NCBI GenBank assembly: GCA_000310025.1
Contig: FN649734.1
Coordinates: 166,855-217,576 of the forward strand
DNA length: 50,722 nucleotides
Source of the DNA: Ectocarpus siliculosus
Taxonomy: Eukaryota > Sar > Phaeophyceae > Ectocarpales > Ectocarpaceae
Direction of reading: 5' to 3'
Shown: positions 34,390 through 45,942 of the stretch, piece after piece
Layout: each line of letters begins with the position of its first letter
Numbering within the stretch: the first letter of the stretch is position 1
Program-made: the position numbers and the translations under genes
Notes under the pieces: model-generated
Told to the model about the DNA's origin: nothing
Seen by the model: the letters and a program-made list of their open reading frames with translations, nothing else
Databases searched by the model: none

Positions 34390-34905
34390 TGATGCTGAAG
34401 AAGAAGTTGTCGAGGTTACCTTTCTTAACTCCCAAGGTCTGAGTGGCGTAGCTTGCGATGATGCTACCAAGGTGGGCATAAAAAGAACACAAGACAGAAA
34501 AAGTCACACACAGATTTGCTAAAATTATCAATACGCTGTGCCCTGCTCTTGGTCATCCGGTGGTGCGTAGACGCGACCGGCGTTCGTCAGAATCGCTTCT
34601 CTGCTGCGCTGCTGCCCGCACCGCAGGTTCAGCACAGGGTGTGCATGATCCAGCGTTTGATCTCATGTCAGCTCCCACTGCTTGTCGTCGCTCGCTGCCT
34701 TCGTGACGCCCGTCTCACGTGTCGCCGTCGCCTAATGACGACAGGATCGATGAGACCCGACATTACCGGTGAGACACTCGATACGGCAAATCATTCCCGT
34801 CGTCTGCATGACGTCAACAGCTTTTGGACAACCGCGCCGTTGAAGACAATGGCGAAGCTCATCTCGTTGCGGTCGGCCGCCCAGTTGTACCGACGAGGTT
34901 GACTG
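34390..34905 (-). CDS. Two further exon-like segments
   Basis: At about 34840-34905, behind a TAG acceptor, the minus strand reads SQPRRYNWAADRNEM and SFAIVFNGAVVQKLL. At about 34370-34465 it reads IIASYATQTLGVKKGNLDNF with a GTAACC donor-like site inside. Both have coding composition and lie upstream of the exons at 32650-34080, so they may belong to the same gene. No domain was recognised. Confidence 0.3.
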
Positions 34906-34959
34906 GCTACGCGAAGTAGTCAGGCATTCAATTCCCCATCGCAAAAGCTGCAAATAGTA

Positions 34960-36400
34960 TCACAGCCAGTGGGAGGTGTCCAGTCCGAACACAACAAGTG
35001 GGTAGGTCTGTTCACCGTGTACTTGTGCTCCTATCGAACGACCACGACTACCTACAACATAGGTGGGTGGAGATTTTCAGCGACTTACCTTCCCACACGG
35101 TGTTATCCGACGCAGCTATTGCTTCAGCTAAGAGATCTCCCTCCGGACCGGTATCAGGTGGTGCGACCTGAAGAATGTCGAGCTTCAGCCAAAATTGGGC
35201 GATGTGCAGTCATCGTCCCGATATACCGCGCGGTGTACTGTAGTATTGAGTGTTGGGGAATGTATAGCTTTTAATATGGTACTACTGTAAATCCTGTGAC
35301 AGGCGATCTTTGCCGCGGTGTATCGGGACCCGCCCTAGTCGGGACCGCGGTACGGTATACCGCGGTACGGTACTGTATACTGGGACCACCACTGCTGTAC
35401 CCAAACGGTGGGGCATATTCGGTACAAGGGCCACCGACGGCGAAAATCGACGGAGCGACGGCGGCGCGATCGACGAAAGGCCCACGGCCACCCGATCGAC
35501 CGACAGAACGACCCAACCCAACCCGTTACCCCACCTAACCAATTCGCTACATTATAAACTGCACCCTTTCGACTTCACGATGGGTATCACGATACCCATG
35601 CAACAACGCAGCAATGCACTCGTGCATGTATGTCGATTGGAGTCTTGTAGTAGGGAGATATATATACTGTACAGTACGGTTGTGGGCTCCACAAGTAAGT
35701 GTCTCTTTGAAGGGAGTCATTGTGCAAGAAGAGAGAAGGCAGTGTTCGGTCTTCACCGGAGTGTCATGTTGGCGCTGTGCGGCGGGACTAGTTTATTGTA
35801 TCGCCTCTGCCCGCTAGTGCTGCGTGTTGTGGTGTGTGCATGAACCACACACACACTCCCACCGGTGCTTTGGCGCCGATCGGAATAATTGTGGTAGATC
35901 GAGATCCATGTGGTGGGGTAATCAAGGCTGTCTACAGCACATGTGTACTGCTGTAGCTGAATTGTTTCCCCCACCGGCCGTGGCAGCACCACAGCTGTAC
36001 CGCTTCGGTTCACGACGGATCCCCACGACAGCCCTGCAAAGCTGCAACCCACTTTCATGCGTGTCTTCTGTTGATTGGTGGAGTCGTGTAGGGCGAGATG
36101 CAGCTTGTGGGGGGTAAATACGGCTCATCTTGTACGGTGTGGTGGTGGACACGTTACCCCAAAGGATCAAATACGTTTTGTAAATTCAAAAAACGGCGGG
36201 AAACAACTGCTGCCCGTGAAATTCAAAAATCTGTACAGTAGATAGATTTGAAAAACGAGTGATGTACTGCTGTATATAGCCTTCGTTCCATCTTCCATGA
36301 TTTTACAATATTATTCCTAATATCTAACAAACCATTTGTAGTTATTTTTCCTTAATTAATTAAACCAGCAAGCTGTCAAAAGACACTGCGCCGTGTCCCC
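34960..36400. other. Intergenic region rich in short palindromes
   Basis: No supported gene. GTACGGTATACCGCGGTAC-type palindromic repeats cluster at about 35320-35385, and TACTGTACAGTA-like palindromes near 35665. Confidence 0.4.
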
Positions 36401-36410
36401 TGTGAAGGTT

Positions 36411-36502
36411 ACATTTTACAATACACGACACAACGGAGGGATTCTCCCCGATATTTTGTCGTTGACCCAGTTGAGAACTACAGGGGATGTATTGTAAAAT
36501 GT
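36411..36502. mobile_element. Small inverted-repeat element (about 100 bp)
   Basis: ACATTTTACAATAC at 36411-36424 is perfectly matched in inverse at 36489-36502. Flanking bases GGTT and AAGTTACC, and internal CCCCTGTGAAGG and ACAGGGGAT pieces, extend the symmetry imperfectly. Probably a very short MITE. Confidence 0.6.
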
Positions 36503-36561
36503 AAGTTACCTATACAGACAGATGTTTTTGTACTTAGCACCAGCTGGCATCACTGATGATA

Positions 36562-37132
36562 TGACACGTTGGAAATTGTTCTCGGTGCGTTTGCCTGTCG
36601 TTCATTTCTCCTGCCCTTCCTTGACGTTTTCTTAGATTGCGTTAAGTTTTTCCCCTTTTCGTCGCGTCCAGTATCAAAGGCCGTATTCGTTCGGAAGTTT
36701 GCTTGGGTTTTGAGTTTTGTTGCCGTATTTTGGACTCTCTCGTGTAGTCACCCTCATTCCTCCCGTTGTCATACGCGCGGGTGCGCGTAAAAGAGTGGTG
36801 TGTGGCGTTTGGATTTTGATTGTATTTTCCTTGTCGTCGTCTGTTGGGGATAGCGTGCTCTGCAGCGCTACATATTCTTCTTGGCTTTATCCCTTCATTG
36901 GTATGAGCGTGGTCATTGAGATGTCGATGTGTCGTCTCGTGATCGTTCGCATCCATCTTTCGTCTCAATGATGGTGTGGGGGTTGATTCGGGATATTTCT
37001 ACAACTCACCCTCCTTTTGGATGTTTTGTGAAGAGTCATATCTTCTTCGATTCATGAGCATAAATCGTTAGCTAAATCTTTATTGTAGCTTTTAGGATTT
37101 GAGCATTGATTTGAGTATAGAATCTGCATACA
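36562..37132 (+). repeat. 5' long terminal repeat of element A
   Basis: 571 bp from TGACACG to GCATACA, directly followed by the TGGCGCCCGC primer-site candidate at 37135. It is clearly diverged from the 3' copy by substitutions and small gaps, so the insertion is old. Confidence 0.8.
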
Positions 37133-37134
37133 GT

Positions 37135-37147
37135 TGGCGCCCGCAGG
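37135..37147 (+). promoter_or_regulatory. Primer binding site candidate
   Basis: TGGCGCCCGCAGG immediately after the LTR. Its first eight bases equal the known retroviral tRNA-Lys primer site start, and the same sequence recurs on the minus strand next to LTR B2 at about 39585-39597. Confidence 0.55.
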
Positions 37148-37870
37148 TAAGAAACGCTTATTTCAGGTCCAGCCTCGAGTTCTCATTGTGGGCTATAAAC
37201 TCAGCGTATGTCGTTCAGTTTCTTATATCATCATGTTTCTTATTTTTTAGAAGGTGCTTCTTGATGTCCCCGAGCTGGCTCGTCGACAGCTCTTTCTTGT
37301 TGATCTCTGAGGGTGACCAGCTTGGTCAAGCCCTCACGAGAGCTGGCGGAGAGCACCATCAAAGCCGTGTACAGCAGACAGCATGTCGCGGTTCGCAGCC
37401 TGTCCGGTGTGCTGTGCCAAAGTTTTAGCGCCAGCAGAGAGCGTGGCAGAGCCCGCAGGGGGGGAGGGAGGGGGCGCCGCAAAAAAAACACTCCCCCCTC
37501 GTCGTACAACTAATAATAATGTGTTAAGGAGTGTGGCTGCTAGCTTAAATAGGCTGTTCCCAATATTTCTTCTTAGCGTCGTAGTTTCATGTACGAGTTG
37601 GTCTATCTTGGGGTTTGTTAGTTTGTTTGTTTGTTTTTTTTTATTTATTCTTGTCTATTTCCTTTGTTGGTTTATTTTGTGTTTGGGTGCAGGGCCAACA
37701 CCGCCTCAAGACACGCGGTGTCGAATGATTCTTCTTCCTTGTTGCATGCATTCGTCTGAATCAGTGAACTGCCGCGACCTGGATGCAAGTTCTCTCTCGT
37801 TTTTCCGTTCTGTTCGTATTTGGTCTTTCTGAAGGGCTTCCTCTGAAGTTTCCTCTGTGTGGTATGTCTC

Positions 37871-38120
37871 TGAACACTTGGAAAAGGAGTTCCCCAAGTT
37901 TCGTCGATGTTGTTTCCCTCTGAACACTTGGAAAAAGAGTTCCCCAAGTTTCGTCGGTGTTGTTTACCTCTGCACACTTGGAAAAAGAGTTCCCCAAGTT
38001 TCGTCGGTATTGTTTACCTCTGAACACTTGGAAAAAGAGTTCCCCAAGTGCCGTCGGTGTAGCTTGCCTCTGACCAGGTGGACACCGAGTTCCCCGTGTT
38101 CCCTTGGTTCGTCTTTGGCC
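37871..38120. repeat. Five tandem 50-bp units inside LTR element A
   Basis: Units start at 37871, 37921, 37971, 38021 and 38071 with TGAACACTTGGAAAAAGAG, TTCCCCAAGTTTCGTCG and a T-rich end. The first four are about 95 percent alike and the last is diverged. A 50-base period does not conserve a reading frame, so the repeat is probably non-coding. Confidence 0.92.
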
Positions 38121-38450
38121 AACTATTTTTTTTTTCCTTTAGCTCCACCGTGCCGCAGAAGTGTCGTCTAGGCCTATTACTTCGGACTACCATCCCGTTG
38201 CGTCGTCTTCTCCCGTGGACTTTCGTCGTCATCCACACTTCGTTCTACTTCGTCTCCGTCATCGCTACATGCAGGCGACGCCTTCATCATCGTCGAGCCC
38301 TTGAGTCGTTGTGTTGTTGTGTGTATCTCTGCGACTTTTTGGTGTTTATGTTTTTCTGTGTTGTGCATCGCCAGCGAGCCAGGGCGAGGTTCGTCAGATC
38401 GCTTCTCAGGCGTCTTGCCGTGGCCGCCTCTCTATACGGTTTGGGTTCCT

Positions 38451-39015
38451 TGACACGCGGGCAATAGTTCTCAGTGTGTTTGCCTGTCGTTCACTTCTCC
38501 TGCCCTTCCTTGACGCTTTCCTAGATTGGGTTGATTTTTTCCCTTTACGTCGCGTCCAGTATCAAAGGCCGTATTCGTTTGGAAATTTGCTTGGGTTTTA
38601 AGTTTTGTTGCCGTATTTTGGGGACTCTCTCACCCTCATTCCTCCTGTTTGTCATACGCGCGGATGCGCGTAAAGAGTGGTGTGTGGCGTTTTGGTTCTG
38701 ATTTTATTTCCCTTGTCGTCGTCTGTCGGGGATAGCGTGCTCTGCAGCACTACATATTATATATATTTTGGCTTTATCCCTTGATTGGCATGAGCGTTGT
38801 CATTGAGATGTCGATGTGTCGTCTCGTGACCGTCCGATCCTTCTTTCGTCTCAATGATGGTGTGGGGGTTGATTCGGGATATTTCTACAACTCACCCTCC
38901 TTTTGGATGTTTTGTGAAGAGTCATATCTTCGATTCACGAGCATAAATCGTCAGCAAAAATCTTTTATGTAGCTTTTAGGATTTGAGCATTGATTTGATT
39001 ATAGAATCTGCATAT
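38451..39015 (+). repeat. 3' long terminal repeat of element A
   Basis: About 565 bp matching 36562-37132. It ends CTGCATA directly against the end of the oppositely oriented element B. Confidence 0.8.
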
Positions 39016-39918
39016 ATGATATTCAGGGTGGGCTAGTGTTAAGGAGTGTGGCTGCTGGCTTAAATAGGGTATATCTTATTGTTGATAGGATGTGGGTCGG
39101 TCCCAGGAGGTATACCCTTCAGACACCTACCCTCTTAGGATTTGTCTCGTCTGCGTAACCCCTGAGGTGAAGTTGGATCCCCACTTCACCTCAGACCCTT
39201 GCTGATCGTCTCTCAGCAATAACAAGCAACTTTCTCATCTCAACGTGATCGTGGACAAGCGTGTCAACGACAGAACCTACCTTCATTTATCTCTAGGAGC
39301 AAGCTACCGCCCACGGCTTCCCCTCCTTTAAAAATGCACTATGGGAGGGGGGGGTAGGGGGAGAGGGGGAAAGAGCGAGAGAGCTGTGGGGTTTGTTTCT
39401 TATTCGACACACTCCCCCGTAAACCCTCGTTTCTTATGTAGTAGGGCAGCGGTCGCCGCTGTGTTTCTTATTGAGACATTTCTTGTTGTGTGACCCAGAG
39501 TGAGCTATGTTTCTTAACCCTATTTTCTTGTTTTTCGTGAAAAAGTGAGCCTCAATTTCTTAACAAAATCTTTCTTTAACTGCGGGCGCCAACTGTATAT
39601 GATATTCAGGGTGGGCTAGTGTTAAGGAGTGTGGCTGCTAGCTTGAATAGGGTACATGTTATTGTTGATAGGATGTGGGTCGGTCCCAGCAGGTATACCC
39701 TTCAGACGCCTACCCTATTAGAATTTGTCTAGTCTGTGTACCCCCTGAGGTGAAGTTGGATCCCCACTTCACCTTAGACCCTTGCTGATCGTCTCTCAGC
39801 AATAACAAGCAACTTTCCCATCTCAACGTGGTCGTGGACAAGCGTGTCAACGACAGAACCTACCTTCATCTATCTCTAGGAGCAAGCTACCGCCCACGGC
39901 TTCACCTCCTTTAAATCA
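39016..39918 (-). mobile_element. Short non-autonomous LTR element B (TRIM-like)
   Basis: Direct repeats 39016-39336 and 39598-39918 are about 93 percent alike and share TGTTAAGGAGTGTGGCTGCT, GGATGTGGGTCGGTCCCAG and GAGGTGAAGTTGGATCCCC. The interior is only about 260 bp. The minus-strand sequence TTGGCGCCCGCAG next to 39598 places the primer site there, so the element points to the minus strand. Confidence 0.78.
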
Positions 39919-39919
39919 G

Positions 39920-40320
39920 TGTATAGACTTAAAAAGACTAGAAATAAGTCCAGTACCCAGCCGGTTTTCCTCCACTCACTGAAAAGACTCCACCACATCC
40001 CGTTCGACTGTTTGTATATCTCGAATGGGTAGTCTTTCTGTGTGCGTGTATTTATTTTTCCTTAAAAACTTAAAATGTACTGCTGTATATAATAGTGCTG
40101 GTGCAGTAGTCTACATATATATATATGTAGTCATGAAATGCACCCCGTTTTCGGGCATTTGACTACATAATAATACTGTACAGTACGTCAGTTGGCCCAA
40201 CCGGTGTGCGCGTACGTACTACACTGCAGCAGCAGGGGATTCTGCAGCTACCGGTGTTTCTGTAGATCCGCTTGAAGTCTACAGAAAAGGTTTACCCTAG
40301 CTCTTTCGGAGATCGGCTCG
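39920..40320. other. Region without a gene
   Basis: Contains an AT palindrome CTACATATATATATATGTAG near 40110 and short TACTGTACAGTA-like palindromes. No coding frame. Confidence 0.4.
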
Positions 40321-40559
40321 AATCTACTACTGCTGTAGGCGCCTCTCAATCAAGTTGCGCCGCCTGGACCTAGAATTTTTAGACTTGGCCCATAGTCGTA
40401 GGCGAGCAATGTGGCCAAGCGCGAAACCAAGCCCCGACCGAAGTGTTACAATGGCTTCGGTTGTATGTAGCATATATACAGCGTACGTACGTCGCACGTT
40501 GAATCCTTGCATCATGCAAATCATGCGGCAAATATTTTTTCCGAGTGACGACCAAGGGA

Positions 40560-41021
40560 TCACGAGATGACGACAGATCCGAGCGGCAACATGACAACAT
40601 GACAGCAACGTCAACTGCATCTTCGCTGGTCACTCCGCCCCCACGGCCTAAACGGGGCATCACTCGTGTCAATCCTGCTCTCCCTACCCCTCCTTCTCCC
40701 ATTCTCTCTGGATCTACCTCAGCAACAAGGGCCAGGACATATCGGGGTTTTCTGCCCACCTTCGTACTTGGTGCCGTCGAACTGCTCCGTGAGGTAGGTG
40801 GGTAAAAGACAAACCCTTTCGATGTAGCGGGGTCAAAAATGCAATTTGGTCGCTATGCTTGAGGTACTTACTCAACTTCTGGAACGCCCGCTGTTTGAGA
40901 GAGAGAGAGGCTTCGTCTCTGAGGAAAGACGCCACCTGCTTTCCAGGAGCGACGGTTTTGACGATGTTCCTCTTCCTGCTGTCTCTGGTGTTCGCCCTGT
41001 TTTCAAGACCAGGATCCACGC

Positions 41022-41059
<38 letters not shown>

Positions 41060-42743
41060 TGTAGCTGCACAGCAAGTGAAGTTCAATCTGTCGTACTTGC
41101 CCTGCCCTCCCAAGATCGAAGGTCAAGCGACGCGTGGATCCATCACAATCATGACGTGGCCGCAGGACGAACGCCGTGCGGGCAGCAGGTGCGCATGCAT
41201 ACGTCCGGGCACGTTTATTTTTGAAGAGCAGGGCTGTTGTTCTCAGCGCAAAAAAAGCGCGTTTTGTAGACCCTTCGCTCCTACTTTACATAGATACAGC
41301 AGTGTAGTGCCAAACGACATCTGTTTACGCACAGCAGTGTAGAACAATCTGTGCCCGTGCAAGATGTGCAAAATTCTCATGTTCCGAATGCATCATCATC
41401 AGCAGCAGCAGCAGCCTGCCCCTCAGTGACCAGGCTGCTGTCTGTTGCTGTTGCTGTTGTTGTCATCACGGTAAGAACCGCGTCCGGGCTCGCTGCTGTA
41501 TACATACGTACTCTGCTGTACGCGGTAGGTCGTTTTGTATTAGCTACAGCATGGTTGGCAAAAAAACGGCCAGGTTGTCCGGTGGATGGATCGGATCGTT
41601 CGAAAAAGCGGGTGCCACCTACTGCTGTAGGGCGGACATATGTTTCACTTGCTGCATCCCAACAAAAGTGCTTCCGTCCAACGCTCCGTAGGCTGCTACA
41701 ATTGCATCGGACATCGGATCGACCGTGTACAGCAGCATGGTTCTGGCCGGCTGTTCGTTCAAACTCTTCGCCTCCCAAAAAATCAGAGCCCCCCCCCCCC
41801 CCCCTCCTCCCCAGTTGGATGACACCTGATAATTAGGCGACACGCCATCATATCAGTGTGTAAACTAATACTGTTGTAGGGCAGCAATCGGGGTATTCGT
41901 GTTCTCGACGTAATCACCAGGATCTGTGACTTCCCAACCATCGCCAGTCGAGAATCTACGTAAGCAGCAGTAGTCTGTTGTACTGTAAAAAACATGCAAA
42001 GCACGTTTCACACTGTAGGCTATTGCTATTTTGCACCCGTTCGAAACAATAATAACCCTTTCGAAACTACACAGTGGAGGTCGAGGGACGGATTTTTCCT
42101 GGATGATACTGTAGTTTTCTGAACGCAGTTGAGCAGTCTGCTTAGGTCTGAAGTCTACGCTGAGAAAGCAGAGATGATGCTTCGAAGGTACACGCATCAA
42201 TACCTTGCAAGTAGTTTGCTCTGTCACAGGTGAACCGCAGAAAAGGCCCGGGAGCAAACCTTCGTTTTTTTCGTGTGCTACGCATACTTTATTCTACCGC
42301 CATCCAACAGGATGAACACGAGGCAAGCAAGTGTAGACTATTTCAACAACTTGCTGGGTGTTGGGCTATATGCAATTTCTACTCTTCAAGAGTCTAACAA
42401 ATGATGATGATGTGATGTGCACACAGATCCGACGATGGGGAGAATGTGTGACCCAATCCAAGTCAATGACTGACCGATGCCTTTGCGGAAGATGAAGTGA
42501 AGTCTTCGTCTCATCGGCGGACCTTATACCGCACTCCTACCCTTTGAGAACGCCCTTCCTCCGCCATGTCAACAGCCCACCTATAAAAGGAAAAAAAAAA
42601 ACACACACACACACAGACACACCGGCGATACGCAAAATGTAGAGTGAGAATACCTCGTTGAGTTTTTTGTTGTATTGTTTCATGCGTTCCTGGTGGCAAG
42701 TCACACGATAATCCAACGCACCCACCCAAGCCATTTGTTGCCA
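40560..42743 (-). CDS. Exon-like segments of an unidentified gene
   Basis: The clearest exon is 42743-42654, 30 codons in one phase between a TAG acceptor and a GTATTC donor (MAWVGALDYRVTCHQER). Others are about 41895-41965 (FSTGDGWEVTDPGDYVEN after a TAG), about 41660-41790 (LNEQPARTMLLYTVDPM, AAYGALDGSTFVGMQQ, then GTGAAA), 41060-40876 (RNIVKTVAPGKQVASFL, EASLSLKQRAFQKL before a strong GTAAGT donor; its start is a CTG repeat read as poly-Leu) and about 40560-40760 (RYVLALVAEVDPERMGEGG). Phases between segments were not all reconciled and no domain is recognised. They may be one gene or two. Confidence 0.35.
41022..41059. repeat. (CAG)n trinucleotide repeat
   Basis: About 12 CAG units. On the minus strand they would encode poly-Leu or poly-Cys depending on frame, in or next to a putative exon. 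Confidence 0.93.
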
Positions 42744-43576
42744 CTACAACTACTGTTTGTTGTTGTTAGATGTCGCTGCGATGATTGTATTTTTTTTTTT
42801 TAGTACCCTTTCCATCGACTCCAAGTCCGGCATCTCCCTCTGACAAGCACAGGACATGTACGTACATGCTGTCGCATGTGTAGACTATACATGCGGGTGC
42901 CCACCGTCGAATTGGTGCATGGCACCGCTCGCTGTACTCACCACGCATGGTTTAACACTGACGTCACTTGCCCGTTGAAAAATGACACAATTGAATCTGC
43001 GTGGCCACCAGACGAAGAGAGAAGACATCAAATACGCAAAATGAACCAACGGTGGACGTGGTCGTGGCAGTTCAGTACTGTATGAAATTGAGCCTTCTTT
43101 CTTCTCCTCGCATGCTAAAAAAAATACTTCAGTTTTGAATTTGTTGTTAAATATCGTTTTTGCTGGAAAACATTCGTGGTTACATGGGCCGTCTCCTCCC
43201 ATCTGGATTTTTTTTTGTTTGTGTTCCTCGAGTGATGCACACCACACAATTTTTCTCCCCGAGGAACAGTAGCTGTTCCTTCTCACTACCCATTCGATCT
43301 TCATCAATAGGATAAGATAAGATTATGAGAAGATGAAGACGTTTCATCGCGGTTGAGCACACGTGCTTTTCGTTGGTTCCACCTTGCTGACTCTGTCGCA
43401 TTCTGCTATACACCGGAGATGATGCGCTGCCTGCCTATGGGGTGTGTCCAGCGTCGAAAGGCCCCCAGACCGCGGCCGCCTTGTCATTGCCGTTCTGACG
43501 CCGCGGTCTGTACCGGCAAAGGGCACTACCACTGCTGACTCATAACCCACTCGCTGCAACGCGCTCCTTTCCTCAG

Positions 43577-44008
43577 GTGCAACAGCGAGCAGTGCATGGA
43601 AAGGACGGTAGGAGAAGAGCACTGCCGGGTGTGCCAGCAGCAGCTCGAGCAGCAAGCGTACCATGAGGAAGAACGGCAGTACCAGCAGCTCCTGGAGCAG
43701 CAGTACCACAGCAGCCTATCACGGCAGCAGCGGCAGTACCAGCACCAGCACCAGCAGGAGCTGCTACGACGCCATCACCAGCAGCACCAGCAGCACCAGC
43801 AGCATCAGATGATGATGATGATGGCGATGAACGGTGATAGAAGCGGGGACCACTGCGAAAACTTTGACGACGAGAACAACGACAACGACAACGACAACGA
43901 CGGCACGTGCGGCGACCGATATTGCACCTTCTGCTCCGGCAGGGAGCATGGCCAGAGGAACTACAGCACCTCATGGTGAGTGTACGGCAGAGGTGGTTTA
44001 GGTAGATG

Positions 44009-44039
<31 letters not shown>

Positions 44040-45941
44040 AACAACAATAAGAGCGTAGCAGCAACTACAGCGGCTGGAGGGAAGGTGAATGAGGCTGCAG
44101 AAATTGAGGCTCGTAAATGTTGTTTCTTGTACAACTTACCTCCAACCCCACAACAACACAGACAGTCCGAAACAAACACCCTCACCCTATGCACCAACCC
44201 AACTCCTCCCCCCCGGAAACGATGGCCACGTTATTCAGTCAGCTGGACGGAGACGAAGATGACAGAGGGGGCCCCGGAGCATCATTAGGCGGCGTGTCTT
44301 CCAGCGTGTGCACGGCGTCTACGGGTACCATGTCCTGGTACACACAAAATAGAGTGAGTTATGTTCGCCATGCGTGTTATCGGTGGTGCCATAATCAAGT
44401 AATCCGATAGGATACTAGCCTGTAGAAATAATCAAGTACTGTAGTTCCCGCATCTCTTCGACGAGACGATACCTGGGTGGTGTCGTGTTGCTGTGTTTGG
44501 CTACATACATAGCCTTGACAGCCTTGACTCGAGAATCGATGCTTGCGGAAGCAAAATATTTCCAACAAGCCAAGGTGAAGGTTTCTCATCCCTGTGAACT
44601 TTCCAACTCGACGTCGCGATCCGTCTGTGTGATGCCTCCGTCGCCTGATTTTCATGTGTCTATCTATGCCGGCGGGGTGACAAGCTTGTGTGCTTGATAC
44701 CGTGCCCTCTGGCCGAACCAACGACCCCAGGCCCTCTTGCCTGCTTGACGTAGTGTTCCCGACCGTAGAAACGACGTGTGGACCAAAGATAGATATGTAC
44801 CCCACGGAAGGCCAGTTCGCCATCAACAGCCTTTTGCAGGTTTGATCACCGGTGACTTCAGCCCCCTCGATTTCCTTCGATATGCACACGGACAGCAGTA
44901 CAGTTCCGTGTTTTATATACGGGCGCTAGTGATGGCCCAAGGGCAAACACCGACGTATGTTATATGCTATGCATATATCTCGCGCACCCTCCACTATTCA
45001 GATATAACCATTATTCCAGCATCTGTCACAAGCGATTTTAGCAGCCTTGAACAAGTCAACCGGCCTTAAATTCGCAGCCTTAAACAGAGCCCCTTACTGT
45101 AGTAGCTGTTCCAAGAGTACTGACGATTTCACACCAAAACCATGGCGGGCATGCGTACGGAGGGCGACCCCCCTCCGACTCTTCGTCCTCAAGACATTGT
45201 TCCTCGAAACTGACCCCCCCCCCCACTCGGTGTTTGCCATCGGGATTGGGTTTTCGTCGATTGGCAACGACGTTGTAAAACAAGCCAATTCACTTCGTGA
45301 ACTCGGCAACCAGGTTACCGTCTTTTTTTTTTACCTCTGGTTTTTTTTTTGGCGGTAACCATAATGGTGGTCGAGTAGATCATGTTGTGCGGGGTCGAGA
45401 AACCTCACTCCGCGCAACGGGGGATGATCGCACCACGTTGTGTTAAAATGGTCAAGCTTCCTCGAGGCAGTTACACAGTGCTTATAACTGTCTCTGGAAG
45501 TGAAAGCACCAGAAAATAAATTAAGTCATACGTAGCTGTCATCCGTACGCAAGGAAGTAAGCACAAGATGCCGAACACCCTTAGCAGGATGCAGCTCACC
45601 CTTCATGCGACTCGCCAAATACCTCACGGTGCTTCGCGCTTGGTGATGTGAGAGCCTGGTCCGGTGAGAACCCGGCGTGCTCCGTCCCGGCTTTGTAGGG
45701 ATGCGAGGTCAATGGTCTAATGACTACGGCATGCACGACTATGAGTACACCCCCCCACCCCCGTCGCCCCCTCCTGTCCCGTCCTGCAGGGTTACTACCA
45801 AGAGGGTCAAGTCTTGAGCGAGGGGGAGGAGCAGGAGGAGGAGGTGGTTCGGGAGGGTGGGCTTGGGCGTGGCGAGGGCGAGTACGACGACAACGACGTC
45901 GAGATGGCCAGGCGTCTCTTGTGCGCGGCGCTAGGGTCTTA
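43577..45941 (+). CDS. Cys/His- and Gln-rich protein gene, 3' part
   Basis: An exon at 43577-43975 lies between a pyrimidine tract plus CAG and a GTGAGT donor. It has CNSEQC and HCRVC spaced like a zinc-binding module, a long Gln/His stretch from CAG/CAC repeats, five Met, an Asp/Asn repeat and a final CGDRYCTFCSG. A second exon ends at 44352 with FSQLDGDEDDRGGPGASL and TASTGTMSWYTQNR before a GTGAGT donor. The last exon, 45789-45941, opens after CTGCAG with GYYQEGQVLSEGEEQEEE and ends DNDVEMARRLLCAALGS and a stop, in the matching phase. The junction between the first two exons is unresolved, and upstream coding may exist near 43410-43540 (also Cys/His-rich). A regulatory or zinc-binding protein is possible; no family is assigned. 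Confidence 0.55.
44008..44052. repeat. (CAA)n trinucleotide repeat
   Basis: Run of CAA with two TAA interruptions, right after the donor of the Cys/His-rich exon. It could be intronic or a poly-Asn coding run. Confidence 0.9.
45213..45762 (+). mobile_element. Dispersed element, copy 2 (in intron of the Cys/His-rich gene)
   Basis: About 550 bp colinear with 2029-2563, from a C-run and ACTCGGTGTTTGCCATCGG to GGTCAATGGTCTAATGACTA, CGGCATGCACGACTATGAG and a C-run. It is inserted in the plus orientation between exons ending at 44352 and starting at 45789. Differences between the copies are scattered point changes and T-run length. Confidence 0.75.
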
Positions 45942-45942
45942 A

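Larger units (their letters stand above)
36562..39015 (+). mobile_element. Non-autonomous LTR retrotransposon A
   Basis: Direct repeats 36562-37132 and 38451-39015 share TGACACG at the start, TTTGCCTGTCGTTCA, CGCGTCCAGTATCAAAGGCC, GAGATGTCGATGTGTCGTC and TATAGAATCTGCATA at the end. The 1.3-kb interior begins with TGGCGCCCGC, a primer-binding-site-like sequence, and has no protease, reverse transcriptase or integrase. A short frame from 37383 contains a CPVC motif and might be a gag remnant. It resembles TRIM/LARD-type elements. Confidence 0.82.

Noticed and set aside
37672-38027. Minus-strand frames rich in NLGNSFSKC
   Set aside because: They arise from the 50-bp tandem repeat, whose period is not a multiple of three, so the peptides are different frames of one DNA repeat.
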